From positions 1-51,522 of the forward strand of contig CALXZX010000010.1 of assembly GCA_944393375.1 (NCBI GenBank): a stretch of 51,522 bases of DNA, written 5' to 3'. Each line of letters begins with the position of its first letter. Position 1 is the stretch's first letter. This stretch comes from an uncultured Clostridia bacterium (lineage in GTDB: Bacteria; Bacillota; Clostridia; TANB77; CAG-508). The notes beneath the pieces are model-generated. The model made no database searches. It was not told the DNA's origin and saw only the letters and a list, made by a program, of their open reading frames with translations. Positions 1 to 8,416 of this stretch are shown piece after piece. The translations under genes were made by a program, and so were the position numbers.

Positions 1-72
1 CTCTAGGTGGTTGGCGATATCTACCTCCACTACGGACTTCCACCGATTAGCTAGACGACATGCCTGTCGCAC
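1..72 (-). mobile_element. 5' end of a probable group II intron, cut by the window edge
   Basis: Read on the minus strand from base 72, the sequence begins GTGCGACAGGCATGTCG and continues with TCTAGCTAATCGGTGGAAGTCC spread over 27-55. This resembles the GUGCG 5' end and early domain I of bacterial group II introns. It lies just downstream of the palindrome at 86-105 that ends the HD gene, and insertion just after a terminator-like hairpin is typical of bacterial class C introns. The intron-encoded protein and domains V/VI would lie to the left, outside the window. The call rests on motif recall, without a structural fold. Confidence 0.55.
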
Positions 73-85
73 TAAATGGATGAAA

Positions 86-105
86 GGGTCAACACGTGTT
101 GACCC
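86..105 (-). terminator. perfect 20-bp palindrome at the 3' end of the HD gene
   Basis: The sequence GGGTCAACACGTGTTGACCC is fully self-complementary and overlaps the last codons and TGA stop of the HD gene. On the minus strand it is followed by TTTCATCC, a weak T-rich tail, so it is a plausible terminator and a possible landing site for the adjacent group II intron. Confidence 0.6.
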
Positions 106-802
106 TCTCTGTGAGGTTGCCAGTTTTTAATAAGTACTCATAAGGCTTGACCTTTTCTTGAATCATCCCTATGAGTATGTCGATAATTCCAGCGAATTCC
201 GGATATCTTCTTTTAGCCATTTCTCCCAAGGGATAAATGTATTCTTGATTTTCCCTTATGTATTTGGCTTTTCTTTTGTTCGTAAAGACACTATATGTAC
301 TACAATTGTCTTTACGGTCTGCTATCTTATTTAAAGAGGTTATCAGCCTCTTTCTTATTCGTCTATAATACCTCTTCGGATTATAGACTTTACTCCATGG
401 ACACTTCTTTTCTTTCGGGGGTTTCGAAAGAATTCTGACATTCTTTAAAACCTCCTTATCGAGCTGATACACTGTGACTAGCTCCTTGCCTTTTTTAGGC
501 AATTCAGCGTCCTCCACCACATCATGCAACAATGCTGTGGAGAATAAAATGTCGCATTGCTTCCATATCCATTTTTTACTCTTTCGTGGATATGCTTCCC
601 GAAAAGCCAATTCGGGTCTCAACAGAATTAAAGTGATACATACCCTCATGGGATGCATCACATATGGCTCTCCGTCATCTCTTTTCTGCCCACTATGATA
701 TTTCACAGCAAGCGGCAACGCTATTAGCGTATTCCGTAATCCCTTTTTCTGAGCAAAATGCTCAATGAATCTATATAACTTTAAATAACTGGCTTCTTTC
801 AT
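89..802 (-). CDS. stand-alone RelA/SpoT-type HD hydrolase
   Basis: The 237-aa protein carries only the HD-hydrolase half seen in RelA/SpoT proteins. Visible motifs are HxGQxRDDGEPYVxHP (His36, His50), LLHDVVED (His93-Asp94, Glu97-Asp98) and NKIADRKDN near residues 155-163. There is no synthetase, TGS or ACT domain, so it may hydrolyse (p)ppGpp or another nucleotide like small alarmone hydrolases; the substrate is an inference. GGAGGGTG precedes the ATG, and a perfect consensus promoter lies upstream. Base and codon use differ from its neighbours: CGG occurs twice in frame (Arg23, Arg68), a codon I found in no native gene of the window. With the adjacent intron this suggests horizontal acquisition. 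Confidence 0.75.
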   Translation of the reverse strand: MKEASYLKLYRFIEHFAQKKGLRNTLIALPLAVKYHSGQKRDDGEPYVMHPMRVCITLILLRPELAFREAYPRKSKKWIWKQCDILFSTALLHDVVEDAELPKKGKELVTVYQLDKEVLKNVRILSKPPKEKKCPWSKVYNPKRYYRRIRKRLITSLNKIADRKDNCSTYSVFTNKRKAKYIRENQEYIYPLGEMAKRRYPEFAGIIDILIGMIQEKVKPYEYLLKTGNLTERVNTC

Positions 803-847
803 TTTTTCACCCTCCTTCAGAATCAGGTTTTCCAGGTTTCCTGCAAT

Positions 848-876
848 ATTATATATCGTTTCAAGGTTTATGTCAA
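848..876 (-). promoter_or_regulatory. consensus sigma-A promoter of the HD gene
   Basis: On the minus strand TTGACA (871-876) and TATAAT (848-853) are separated by exactly 17 nt. Transcription would start near 841, about 40 nt before the ATG at 802. Confidence 0.8.
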
Positions 877-1083
877 TTGTTTTATCCTTATTCTATCTTT
901 TCAATTATTTTCCCTCTTTTCCTACACAACTTATTATATACTTTCTTCTTTTCTTTCTCTAAATATAAAATAATTTCTATCTTCTTCTTTTCCTGTAAAT
1001 ATTTTTTTGTTGTTTATATTCCTATTTTTATTGCAGTTTTTTTTATTTAATGGTATGATAATTTTGATAGGAGTGAAAAAATT

Positions 1084-2031
1084 ATGAAACAACCAGAATT
1101 TGATTTTTATGATAAAACAAGTTTAAAATCATATAACTTAGATAAAAGCATGAGATATCAATTAAATATGTTAGATACATTAGATGTTTTTACAAGAAAA
1201 CATTCTGAAAATGTGGCAGCTTTAACTTGTAGACTTTGTGAATATTTACATTGTAATAAAGGATTTACAGAATATTGTACCATTTGTGCATATCTTCATG
1301 ATATTGGAAAATTATTTATTCCACCTGCTATTTTACAAAAGCCATCTAAATTAACTGATGAAGAATTTGAAGTTATGAAAAAGCACACTACTTTAGGATA
1401 TGAAATGTGTATGAAAGATTTAAAATTAAGACCTTATGCAGCTGGACCTTTATATCATCATGAAGCTTTAAATGGAACAGGTTATCCTCAAGGATTAATG
1501 AAAAAAGATATTCCTTATGAAGGACAAATTATCCGTGTAGCTGATGAATATGATGCTATCGTAAGTAAAAGACAATATAAATCACATATTGGTATATCTG
1601 ATACTTTAAAAATTTTAATAGAGGAAACCAAACCTTCTGTTACCCCAGATTATTCTGGTACTTTAAATCAGCTTGCAGAAGAAACTAAACTTGGTAAAAG
1701 TAATCCTATTATTGTTCGTACTTTATTTAAAGTTGTTATTGACGATATTGAATATGAAATCACCTGCACACAAAGTTATGTAGATAATTTAGAACAAGAA
1801 ATTAAACGTATGAAACAAATGGAAAAATACAAAGAAAAAATGGAAAAGGCAAAAAATGAAAAAGATAAAAATTATTATGCAGAAGGAGTTAGAGTCTTAG
1901 CCAAACCTGGTGAAACAATTGAAAATTTAAGTCAAGTTCATCAAGAATATATAGAAGCATATAATACTAGAAAAGCAATCATTGATAATTTATATAAAGA
2001 AATTAAAGTTATCAAAAAATTAAGAGTATAA
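1084..2031 (+). CDS. HD-GYP domain protein, putative cyclic-di-GMP phosphodiesterase
   Basis: The 315-aa protein has an HD-GYP domain at about residues 35-200: metal-ligand HD in LHDIGK (71-76), paired His in YHHE (124-127) and the signature GTGYP (131-135). HD-GYP enzymes linearise cyclic di-GMP or related dinucleotides. No sensory or receiver domain precedes it. Residues 225-315 are charged and predicted helical, probably coiled coil. TAGGAGTG lies upstream of the ATG. The gene is monocistronic and converges on the toxin gene, sharing a perfect hairpin terminator. The HD-GYP assignment is firm; the substrate is family knowledge. Confidence 0.87.
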   Translation: MKQPEFDFYDKTSLKSYNLDKSMRYQLNMLDTLDVFTRKHSENVAALTCRLCEYLHCNKGFTEYCTICAYLHDIGKLFIPPAILQKPSKLTDEEFEVMKKHTTLGYEMCMKDLKLRPYAAGPLYHHEALNGTGYPQGLMKKDIPYEGQIIRVADEYDAIVSKRQYKSHIGISDTLKILIEETKPSVTPDYSGTLNQLAEETKLGKSNPIIVRTLFKVVIDDIEYEITCTQSYVDNLEQEIKRMKQMEKYKEKMEKAKNEKDKNYYAEGVRVLAKPGETIENLSQVHQEYIEAYNTRKAIIDNLYKEIKVIKKLRV

Positions 2032-2038
2032 CATATAT

Positions 2039-2072
2039 AAAAGAGGATTTAAATAAAATTAAATCCTCTTTT
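2039..2072. terminator. bidirectional terminator between the HD-GYP gene and mazF
   Basis: A perfect 14-bp stem (2039-2052 with 2059-2072) around a 6-nt loop, A-rich before and T-rich after, serves both convergent genes. Confidence 0.88.
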
Positions 2073-2421
2073 ATTCTTCTAGCCCAAAGCTTACTCCTAA
2101 TGCATTATTTACTTGGTTAATGATTTTTTCATCATCTATATGACCTATTTTTTCCTTTAAACGGCTTTTATCAATTGTTCTGATTTGTTCTGTTAAAACT
2201 ATAGAATTATTTTTTAATCCACAACTTTCTGAATCGATTTCTATATGTGTTGGTAATTTATTCTTTCCTGTTTGTGAAGTAATAGCCGCTGCAATTACTG
2301 TAGGACTATATTTGTTTCCTAAATCATTTTGTATAATTAATACAGGTCTAATTCCTCCTTGTTCAGAACCTACTACTGGGCTTAAATCTGCATAAAACAT
2401 ATCTCCTCTTTTTATTATCAT
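2071..2421 (-). CDS. ndoA: EndoA/MazF-type mRNA interferase
   Basis: The protein is the Firmicutes EndoA form of MazF, a ribosome-independent RNase that cuts short U-rich motifs. Diagnostic stretches are [44 protein letters not shown] and [10 protein letters not shown]. An upstream TTG (2436) is possible, but GGGAGTG sits 6 nt before the ATG at 2421; that start gives 116 aa, the usual family length. The small antitoxin gene (ndoAI/mazE) that normally precedes it is not visible: only about 70 bp separate it from the GerS-like gene, and they encode nothing. The gene is therefore an orphan toxin here, or its antitoxin is elsewhere. Confidence 0.93.
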   Translation of the reverse strand: MIIKRGDMFYADLSPVVGSEQGGIRPVLIIQNDLGNKYSPTVIAAAITSQTGKNKLPTHIEIDSESCGLKNNSIVLTEQIRTIDKSRLKEKIGHIDDEKIINQVNNALGVSFGLEE

Positions 2422-2492
2422 TTTTTTCACTCCCAATATTGTTATATTATCAAGTATGTGTTTTATTTTAAATATTAGCCATGTAAAGTTTT

Positions 2493-3104
2493 TTATTGAA
2501 ACTTTACTTCCTTATATAATATGTAAATTAATGTTTTTTTGCTATTGTCTTTTACTTCCATTCTAGTAGGTTTTCCTGTTTCTTTACTAATATACAATAT
2601 TCTATATTTCGTGTATGGATTTTCTTCATTTTCTGCTTCTAATATGATTTCATTATCTTTTTCCTCAAATTCTTGTTTACCATTTTGTTTATATGTTTCT
2701 ATAAATGTATTTAAGTCCATACAATTATCTGTCATATATGGATAATTGTTATATATTTTTGATATATTTAAATTAGTATTTTCCACTTTTAATTCATTTC
2801 CTGTTTTCGTAATTTTGATTCCTTTTATATTTTGTGGTTCTAATATTTCTTGTTCTGACATATCTGGTGTTATGTAGTTTTGTTTGATAATATATCTGTT
2901 TACATTTTTGTTACTATTGACTTCTACTTCTATGATGCTTTCATATGAACTAATATTTAAAATATTTTCAATTATTTCTTGACTACTATTATTATTTCCA
3001 ATTTTTATTTTTTTACTCTTGGTTATATAAAAAAATGTAATTAAAAAAATAGCAATAATACTTATTATGATAATCATTTTTTTTAATATCTTATTTTTAT
3101 CCAA
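2493..3104 (-). CDS. GerS-like / LolA-fold membrane-anchored protein
   Basis: The 203-aa product has a single N-terminal membrane segment (about 9-27: [17 protein letters not shown]) and a secreted domain of alternating strands, ending in a region like [20 protein letters not shown]. The pattern, in which a linker is followed by short beta strands with 'GKPTRM...' near the end, recalls LolA-fold germination proteins such as GerS, which in some clostridia sit next to the alr-ndoAI-ndoA locus. No lipobox cysteine is visible, so anchoring is by the transmembrane helix. It starts at TTG with GGAGG 7 nt before. The role in cortex hydrolysis or germination is an inference from fold and neighbourhood. 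Confidence 0.45.
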   Translation of the reverse strand: MDKNKILKKMIIIISIIAIFLITFFYITKSKKIKIGNNNSSQEIIENILNISSYESIIEVEVNSNKNVNRYIIKQNYITPDMSEQEILEPQNIKGIKITKTGNELKVENTNLNISKIYNNYPYMTDNCMDLNTFIETYKQNGKQEFEEKDNEIILEAENEENPYTKYRILYISKETGKPTRMEVKDNSKKTLIYILYKEVKFQ

Positions 3105-3126
3105 AAAAAGCCTCCTAATAAAATGT

Positions 3127-3159
3127 AAACTATTTGTATATCATTTATACAAATAGTTT
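3127..3159 (-). terminator. terminator downstream of dusB
   Basis: A perfect 14-bp stem (3127-3140 with 3146-3159) and a 5-nt loop, followed on the minus strand by a T-rich tail. Confidence 0.8.
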
Positions 3160-3175
3160 CTTGCTACATCTTATT

Positions 3176-4150
3176 CTAGAGACTTTTAAAATATTCTTCT
3201 ATTTTATTGATTAAATCTTCTTTTGTTTCTATTTTATTAATAGAATTTCTAAATTCACTTGAATTTTTAAGATTTTTCGTATACCACGCAATATGTTTTC
3301 TAAGTTCTTTAACAGCAATTTCTCCTTTTTCTTCTACTGCTAGTTCTATATGTTTTTCTATAATTTTCAATTTTTCATGATTATCTGGTTCTTCTATTAT
3401 TTTACCAGTTTCTAAATATTCTAATATTTCTTTAAATATCCATGGTCTTCCAAAAGTTCCTCTTCCAATCATAATTCCATCTACACCAGTATATTCAAAC
3501 ATTCTTTTTGCTGATTCACCATCTACCACATCTCCATTTCCAATCACCGGAATATGAACACTTTCTTTTACCTGTTTTATAATATCTAAATCTGCTTTTC
3601 CTGTATAAAATTCACTTCTAGTTCTTCCATGTATCGTTATTGCAGATATACCAACTGCTTCTGCAATTTTTGCTATTTGCACAGCTACAATGTTTTCTTT
3701 ATCCCATCCTTTTCTGATTTTTAATGTGACTGGAACCTTTGAATGCTCCATTACTGTTTTTAAAATACTTTCTGCTTTTTCCAAATCTAATAATAATTTA
3801 CTGCCATCTCCATTTTTAACAACCTTTGGTGCAGGGCATCCCATATTAATATCTAAAATATCTGCAATTTTACTTACATGTTCTGCTGCATATGCCATTG
3901 ATTCTTCATCACTTCCAAAGATTTGCATACTAATAGGTCTTTTTTCTCCATCTGTATTTAACAATCTCTTTGTCTTTAAATCATTGTGAAACATAGCTCT
4001 TGCACTTGCCATTTCTGTACAAACCATTCCTGCACCATATTCTTTACATATCATTCGAAATGGCCTATTGGTTACACCTGCCATGGGAGCTAATATTAAA
4101 TTATTTTCTAATTCTACATTTCCTATTTTTAATTTTTTTATATATCCCAT
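3176..4150 (-). CDS. dusB: tRNA-dihydrouridine synthase (DusB type)
   Basis: The 324-aa flavoprotein reduces specific uridines of tRNA to dihydrouridine using FMN and NAD(P)H. The N-terminal TIM barrel shows LAPMAGVTNRPFR (20-32), MQIFGSD (75-81) and the catalytic-cysteine motif NMGCPAPKV with Cys105; FMN-phosphate binding appears as IGNGDV and GIMIGRGTFGRPW. The C-terminal helical RNA-binding domain ends at the stop. GGAGAAAG precedes the ATG. It is separated from rodA upstream by a terminator and followed by its own, so it is probably a single-gene transcript. Confidence 0.93.
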   Translation of the reverse strand: MGYIKKLKIGNVELENNLILAPMAGVTNRPFRMICKEYGAGMVCTEMASARAMFHNDLKTKRLLNTDGEKRPISMQIFGSDEESMAYAAEHVSKIADILDINMGCPAPKVVKNGDGSKLLLDLEKAESILKTVMEHSKVPVTLKIRKGWDKENIVAVQIAKIAEAVGISAITIHGRTRSEFYTGKADLDIIKQVKESVHIPVIGNGDVVDGESAKRMFEYTGVDGIMIGRGTFGRPWIFKEILEYLETGKIIEEPDNHEKLKIIEKHIELAVEEKGEIAVKELRKHIAWYTKNLKNSSEFRNSINKIETKEDLINKIEEYFKSL

Positions 4151-4179
4151 TTCTTTCTCCTTGTTTTATATAAACAACA

Positions 4180-4204
4180 AAAAGGAAAATGAACTTTTCC
4201 TTTT
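4180..4204 (-). terminator. terminator at the 3' end of rodA
   Basis: A perfect 10-bp stem (4180-4189 with 4195-4204) overlaps the rodA stop codon; the minus strand continues with a T-rich tract. Confidence 0.75.
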
Positions 4205-5309
4205 ATTGAACAAATATTGTTTTTTGTCTTTTACCACTAATATTTAATAATAGTCCTATACATATAAAGTTTGTAATTAAAGAACTTCCTCCATAACTAA
4301 TAAATGGTAGTGGTACACCTGTTATTGGTAACAATCCCATAACCATTCCTATATTTTCTAGTACATGGAATAAAAATATTCCTGTAATTCCAATGGCAAT
4401 TAAAGAACCTGCTTTATCTTTTGCTGTTTTCGCAATATAAATACATTTGGTTATTAAATATACATACAGTAAAATGATACCACCAGCTACAATAAAGCCC
4501 ATTTCTTCTCCAATAACAGAATAAATAAAGTCTGTTGTTTTTGGATATAAGAATCCTAATTGTGTTTGATTTCCTTTTAAAATTCCCATTCCTGTTAATC
4601 CACCAGAACCTATGGCAATTTTAGATTGAATAATATTATATCCAGCACCTCTAGGGTCTGATTCCGGATTTAAAAATACATCAATTCTGGTTTTAGCATG
4701 TTCTGGCAATACAAAATTATATAATAGAGGTACTGCAACCACAATTAATAAAATCGTCCCAATGATATATTTCTTATCCAAACCAGCTGAAAATAGGATT
4801 AATGCCATTGCAACAATATATGCTAATGCTGTTCCATAGTCAGGTTGCATAATAATTAATAAAATTGGTACACCTACAACGGCTAATGCAATTGGTAATT
4901 TTGTTATTCTATTGATTTCATCTTGTCCTTTACGTTGAATTTTTATAATGGTATAAGTCAAAAATAATATAACAAATACTTTGTCAAATTCTCCAGGCTG
5001 AAATGAAAATCCAAATATGTTATACCAACTTGTTGCTCCATTAATTGGAGATGTGAATAATACACCTATTAATAACACAATAAATATGCCATATAATACT
5101 GGTGATGCTTTTAACAACAAGTTATAATCTATAAACATAACAATTACCATTGCTATTAGACTTACCACAAACCATATTATCTGTTTTGTAAATTCTTCAT
5201 ATTCAGTTTCTTGCGTGGCAGAAAATAATGCAACTATTCCTATAACACACAGAATAATTGCAGTAATTAAGATTCCCCACTCCATATTTTTTAATTCTCT
5301 TTTTCTCAT
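4203..5309 (-). CDS. rodA: SEDS peptidoglycan glycosyltransferase, RodA
   Basis: The 368-aa, roughly ten-helix membrane protein belongs to the RodA/FtsW/SpoVE (SEDS) family that polymerises lipid II. Family motifs are FQPGEFDK, the cytoplasmic loop KTRIDVFLNPESDPRGAGYN, SKIAIGSGGLTG, and the C-terminal PFISYGGSSL. Its place directly after minE favours rodA over ftsW, because min-rodA order is common in clostridia. The gene starts 15 bp after the minE stop, so they are probably co-transcribed. Function in cell elongation is family knowledge. Confidence 0.9.
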   Translation of the reverse strand: MRKRELKNMEWGILITAIILCVIGIVALFSATQETEYEEFTKQIIWFVVSLIAMVIVMFIDYNLLLKASPVLYGIFIVLLIGVLFTSPINGATSWYNIFGFSFQPGEFDKVFVILFLTYTIIKIQRKGQDEINRITKLPIALAVVGVPILLIIMQPDYGTALAYIVAMALILFSAGLDKKYIIGTILLIVVAVPLLYNFVLPEHAKTRIDVFLNPESDPRGAGYNIIQSKIAIGSGGLTGMGILKGNQTQLGFLYPKTTDFIYSVIGEEMGFIVAGGIILLYVYLITKCIYIAKTAKDKAGSLIAIGITGIFLFHVLENIGMVMGLLPITGVPLPFISYGGSSLITNFICIGLLLNISGKRQKTIFVQ

Positions 5310-5324
5310 TAAATCACTCTTTTT

Positions 5325-5909
5325 CTATTTTTTATTTTGATTTAATTCTTCTTTTGTTTCTTTTTCTTCTGCAATATCTACTTTATTTTCTGATTCTATA
5401 TTTTCTTCTTTTTTTTCTACGTCTTCATCTTCCTTTTCTTCTTCTTGTTTTTCTTTATCTTCATGATTTACATATTTTTCTTCTTTATTTTCTTGATTTT
5501 TTATTTCTGATTCTTTTTCATTTTGTACTGCATCTTGTTTATTTTCATTTTTAGATTGTTCTTGCTTATTTTCCTTTGTTTCCTCTTGCTTTTTCTCGAT
5601 TTTTCTTGCTTCATTTTTTATATTTAATATCGGAATATTCGCATATAAAGCTGGAGCTCCATTAGTACCATCTTCATTTTCTTTATTGGTTAATCTGACA
5701 TCTATTGCCCCTTCATCTATATCTATATATTTTTTGATAACTTCTATAATCTCTTGTTTCATCAATTCTAAGAAATCTGCTGAAACATTTGCTCTATCTT
5801 GCATAAGAACCAAATGTAATCTTTCTTTAGCAGCCTCTTTTGAATTTGGTGCTGTTTTTTCTTCTTTTTTTCTTAATCTATTAAAGAATTTCATTATGTT
5901 TTCAAACAT
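5325..5909 (-). CDS. minE: MinE topological specificity factor with a long acidic/basic tail
   Basis: The first about 85 residues match MinE: a membrane-targeting N terminus, then AKERLHLVLMQDRANVSADF (the helix that contacts MinD and becomes a strand), MKQEIIEVIKKYI and a DVRLTNKE...ALYANIPI strand pattern. A TTG at 5927 lies in frame, but GGAGGG overlaps it and sits properly before the ATG at 5909, which I take as the start (194 aa). Typical MinE is about 85-100 aa; residues beyond about 100 form a low-complexity Glu/Lys/Asn/Gln tail. The tail is probably disordered and its purpose is unknown. Lies between minD and rodA. Confidence 0.87.
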   Translation of the reverse strand: MFENIMKFFNRLRKKEEKTAPNSKEAAKERLHLVLMQDRANVSADFLELMKQEIIEVIKKYIDIDEGAIDVRLTNKENEDGTNGAPALYANIPILNIKNEARKIEKKQEETKENKQEQSKNENKQDAVQNEKESEIKNQENKEEKYVNHEDKEKQEEEKEDEDVEKKEENIESENKVDIAEEKETKEELNQNKK

Positions 5910-5938
5910 TCTTAAATTTCCCTCCAACTTTTGTTTTA

Positions 5939-6733
5939 TTATGATTTCTTAAATAATCTTTTTAATTTTGCAAAAAATCCCTTTTCTCTTCCTGGAATTG
6001 TTACTTCTATTTTTTCTCCTAATACTCTTTTAGCAATTTCAATATATGCTTTTCCTGATGGTGCTCTTCTATTTTGAATAACAGGCTCTCCTTTATTGGT
6101 TTGTGTAATGATATATTCATCATCTGGCACAACACCAATTAAATCGATAGATAATAAGTCAACAATATCGTCAACATCCATCATTTCACCTTTTCTTACC
6201 ATATTAGGTCTTATTCTATTAATAACCAATTCTGGATTTTTTATATCAGATGATTCTAAAAGTCCTATAATTCTATCTGCATCTCTTATGGCAGATATCT
6301 CTGCTGTTGTAACAACAATTGCTCTATCTGCCCCAGCAATGGCATTTTTGAATCCTTGCTCTATTCCAGCAGGACAATCTATTAATATATAGTCAAATTC
6401 TTCTTTTAATTTGCCCACTAAATTTCTCATTTGTTCTTCATTTACTGCGCTTTTATCTCTTGTTTGGGCCGCTGGTAATAGGTATAATTCTTTAAATCTT
6501 TTATCTTTTATTAATGCTTGTCTTAATTTACATTTTTCTTCCACAACATCAACGATGTCATATACAATTCTATTTTCTAATCCCATAACAACATCCAAAT
6601 TACGTAATCCTATGTCTGTATCAATTAATACGACTTTTTTTCCTTCTAATGCTAAACTAGAACCTAAATTTGCTGTTGTTGTTGTTTTTCCTACTCCACC
6701 TTTTCCTGATGTGATAACAATTACTTCTCCCAT
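5939..6733 (-). CDS. minD: septum site-determining ATPase MinD
   Basis: The 264-aa deviant-Walker ATPase has KGGVGKTT at 11-18, the DTDIGLRNLD switch, IDCPAGIEQGF and the C-terminal amphipathic membrane-targeting helix FFAKLKRLFKKS. MinD forms the membrane platform that places the division septum, with MinE (next gene) as the regulator. GGAGGAG precedes the ATG. No minC is present: the upstream neighbour is a pilin-like gene on the far side of a terminator. A distant minC, or a MinC-independent role, must be assumed. Confidence 0.95.
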   Translation of the reverse strand: MGEVIVITSGKGGVGKTTTTANLGSSLALEGKKVVLIDTDIGLRNLDVVMGLENRIVYDIVDVVEEKCKLRQALIKDKRFKELYLLPAAQTRDKSAVNEEQMRNLVGKLKEEFDYILIDCPAGIEQGFKNAIAGADRAIVVTTAEISAIRDADRIIGLLESSDIKNPELVINRIRPNMVRKGEMMDVDDIVDLLSIDLIGVVPDDEYIITQTNKGEPVIQNRRAPSGKAYIEIAKRVLGEKIEVTIPGREKGFFAKLKRLFKKS

Positions 6734-6919
6734 AATTCTCCTCCTTAGGATTTAAAAACACATATTTTTTGATGTGTATATCATATAACGAAATCCATTA
6801 ATTGTCAATGATATTTCTTGCTAAAATTACAAAAAGATTGCTAAAATATTACATTTTTGTTACATAAAATTATAATTCGTATTTCTTACGGAAATAACTA
6901 TATACAAATTGCAAAAAAA

Positions 6920-6965
6920 ATAAACAAATATTATTTGATTTTATTCTTTAATAATATTTGTTTAT
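6920..6965 (-). terminator. terminator of the pilin-like gene
   Basis: A perfect 16-bp stem (6920-6935 with 6950-6965) with a 14-nt loop, followed on the minus strand by TTTTTTTTGC. The rest of 6734-6996 is A+T-rich and shows no gene. Confidence 0.88.
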
Positions 6966-6996
6966 CATTTTCCTATAACATGTTGATATTGATTTT

Positions 6997-8379
6997 TTAT
7001 TGTATTTGATGTGGATTGCTTGATGCACCTTCTTGTTGTAAAATAGCAATATCTGCATCTAATGAAATCACAGGACGAATGCCTTTATATCGATTTCTAC
7101 CATCACTACTAGTTCCTATAATCATTGAACAATCATTTGCATCTCCTGTATTCATGCTGTTTCCACTTACTCCAAATATTCCCCAATGAATTGTTTGCTC
7201 ATCATATGAGATTAAATATTTATTTGCTAACCAATAACTTTTACCATATATAAAACTATTATTACCATCATATTGATAATAATCATTTGTTAATGTTACA
7301 CTTTCTCCACTTGCCAGTGTCTTCCAAGTTTTACTTTCTTCATCAAAATATGTAAAACCTTCAGTTGAATAAGTTACTTGGTTTCCATATGCCTGTGTTT
7401 CTCCTTTTCCCCAATTTTCTATGTCTGTTTGTTCATATCCTACAATTTTATTTACATCTTCTACGGTGATACTTCTTGCTCCATTAGCGCCTTTTCCTTG
7501 CCCATATAATTGACTTATTGTATTTAATTCTTCTATTCCGTTAGCATATCCTGTTTGTCCACTAAGATAATAATAAGTTCTTCCATTTTCTTCATATCCA
7601 CCAGTATCTGGTCCAACAAAATCTTCTGCTACTAATAAGATTTCATTGGTTTCTTCATCTACACCTAATACTCTCCATCCATATTGATAACTTGCTAGAT
7701 TAAATACTTGGTCTTCTGTATGTCCACTTTTTCCTCTTGTTGATGTATAGCTAGTCTTTGTTGCCCTATCTTGTGGATTATAATCCACATAATCTCCTAT
7801 TTTTAATTGTGCTATTCCATTTGTAATAATAGTTTCTCCATCTTCATTTGTTTCTTCATGCCAATCTTGTAATTCTTTTAATATAACAGCTTCTTTATCT
7901 CCTTCAGTATAATCTGTATAATACATTTTGATTTGGTCGTTTTCTTTAACTCTTATTCCTTCTACATAAAAGATATTATGGCTATTTTCATTAATAATAT
8001 AAATATCTGTTAAATCAGATGAATATGTATATCCATTTGCCTTATATGTTTCATAGTCTTCTCCATAATTTAAAGTTAACCCATCTAACCTTTCTAATTC
8101 TAAAATTAAAAATTTTCCAGTGTCATTTACTCCTACAACTCCTGCATTCTCTAAATTCGTAATATCTGGATATTCTGTTTGAGCAGGTATATCTCCATAT
8201 TCTGAATAATATAAAGACACTTTATCTCTCAAATTTGCTATATCATTTTGCATATTTGTTAAATTTTTTATATAAATATTATCTTTTGCAGAATAAAGAA
8301 TCATTCCTGTTATGGTTAATATAATGATAACCGCTATTGATAATGAAATCAGTGTAATACCTTTATCCTTTTTTATCAT
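6997..8379 (-). CDS. large prepilin-like surface protein
   Basis: The start is the ATG at 8379, 7 nt after GGAGGT; TTG and ATG codons further upstream overlap the ribosome site. The 460-aa protein begins with a short basic leader and a type IV prepilin-like helix (KGITLISLSIAVIIIL), then an extended helix. From about residue 185 a domain begins with LKIGDYVDYNP, contains YGWRVLGVDEETNEILLVAE and GYANGIEELN, and ends in YWLANKY...YKGIRPVISLDADI. I recognise this as a recurrent clostridial surface domain without known function. It is distinct from the GLUG-repeat pilins at 38663-45634 and has no invertible-promoter module: it starts 23 bp after spoIVFB ends. Confidence 0.72.
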   Translation of the reverse strand: MIKKDKGITLISLSIAVIIILTITGMILYSAKDNIYIKNLTNMQNDIANLRDKVSLYYSEYGDIPAQTEYPDITNLENAGVVGVNDTGKFLILELERLDGLTLNYGEDYETYKANGYTYSSDLTDIYIINENSHNIFYVEGIRVKENDQIKMYYTDYTEGDKEAVILKELQDWHEETNEDGETIITNGIAQLKIGDYVDYNPQDRATKTSYTSTRGKSGHTEDQVFNLASYQYGWRVLGVDEETNEILLVAEDFVGPDTGGYEENGRTYYYLSGQTGYANGIEELNTISQLYGQGKGANGARSITVEDVNKIVGYEQTDIENWGKGETQAYGNQVTYSTEGFTYFDEESKTWKTLASGESVTLTNDYYQYDGNNSFIYGKSYWLANKYLISYDEQTIHWGIFGVSGNSMNTGDANDCSMIIGTSSDGRNRYKGIRPVISLDADIAILQQEGASSNPHQIQ

Positions 8380-8416
8380 TTGCATTACCTCCAACCTTCT
8401 TTAGTATAGTTTACTA

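Noticed and set aside
5354..5554. Hydrophobic plus-strand frame opposite the MinE tail
   Set aside because: Product of the complement of Glu/Lys codons (Phe/Leu-rich); no ribosome site.
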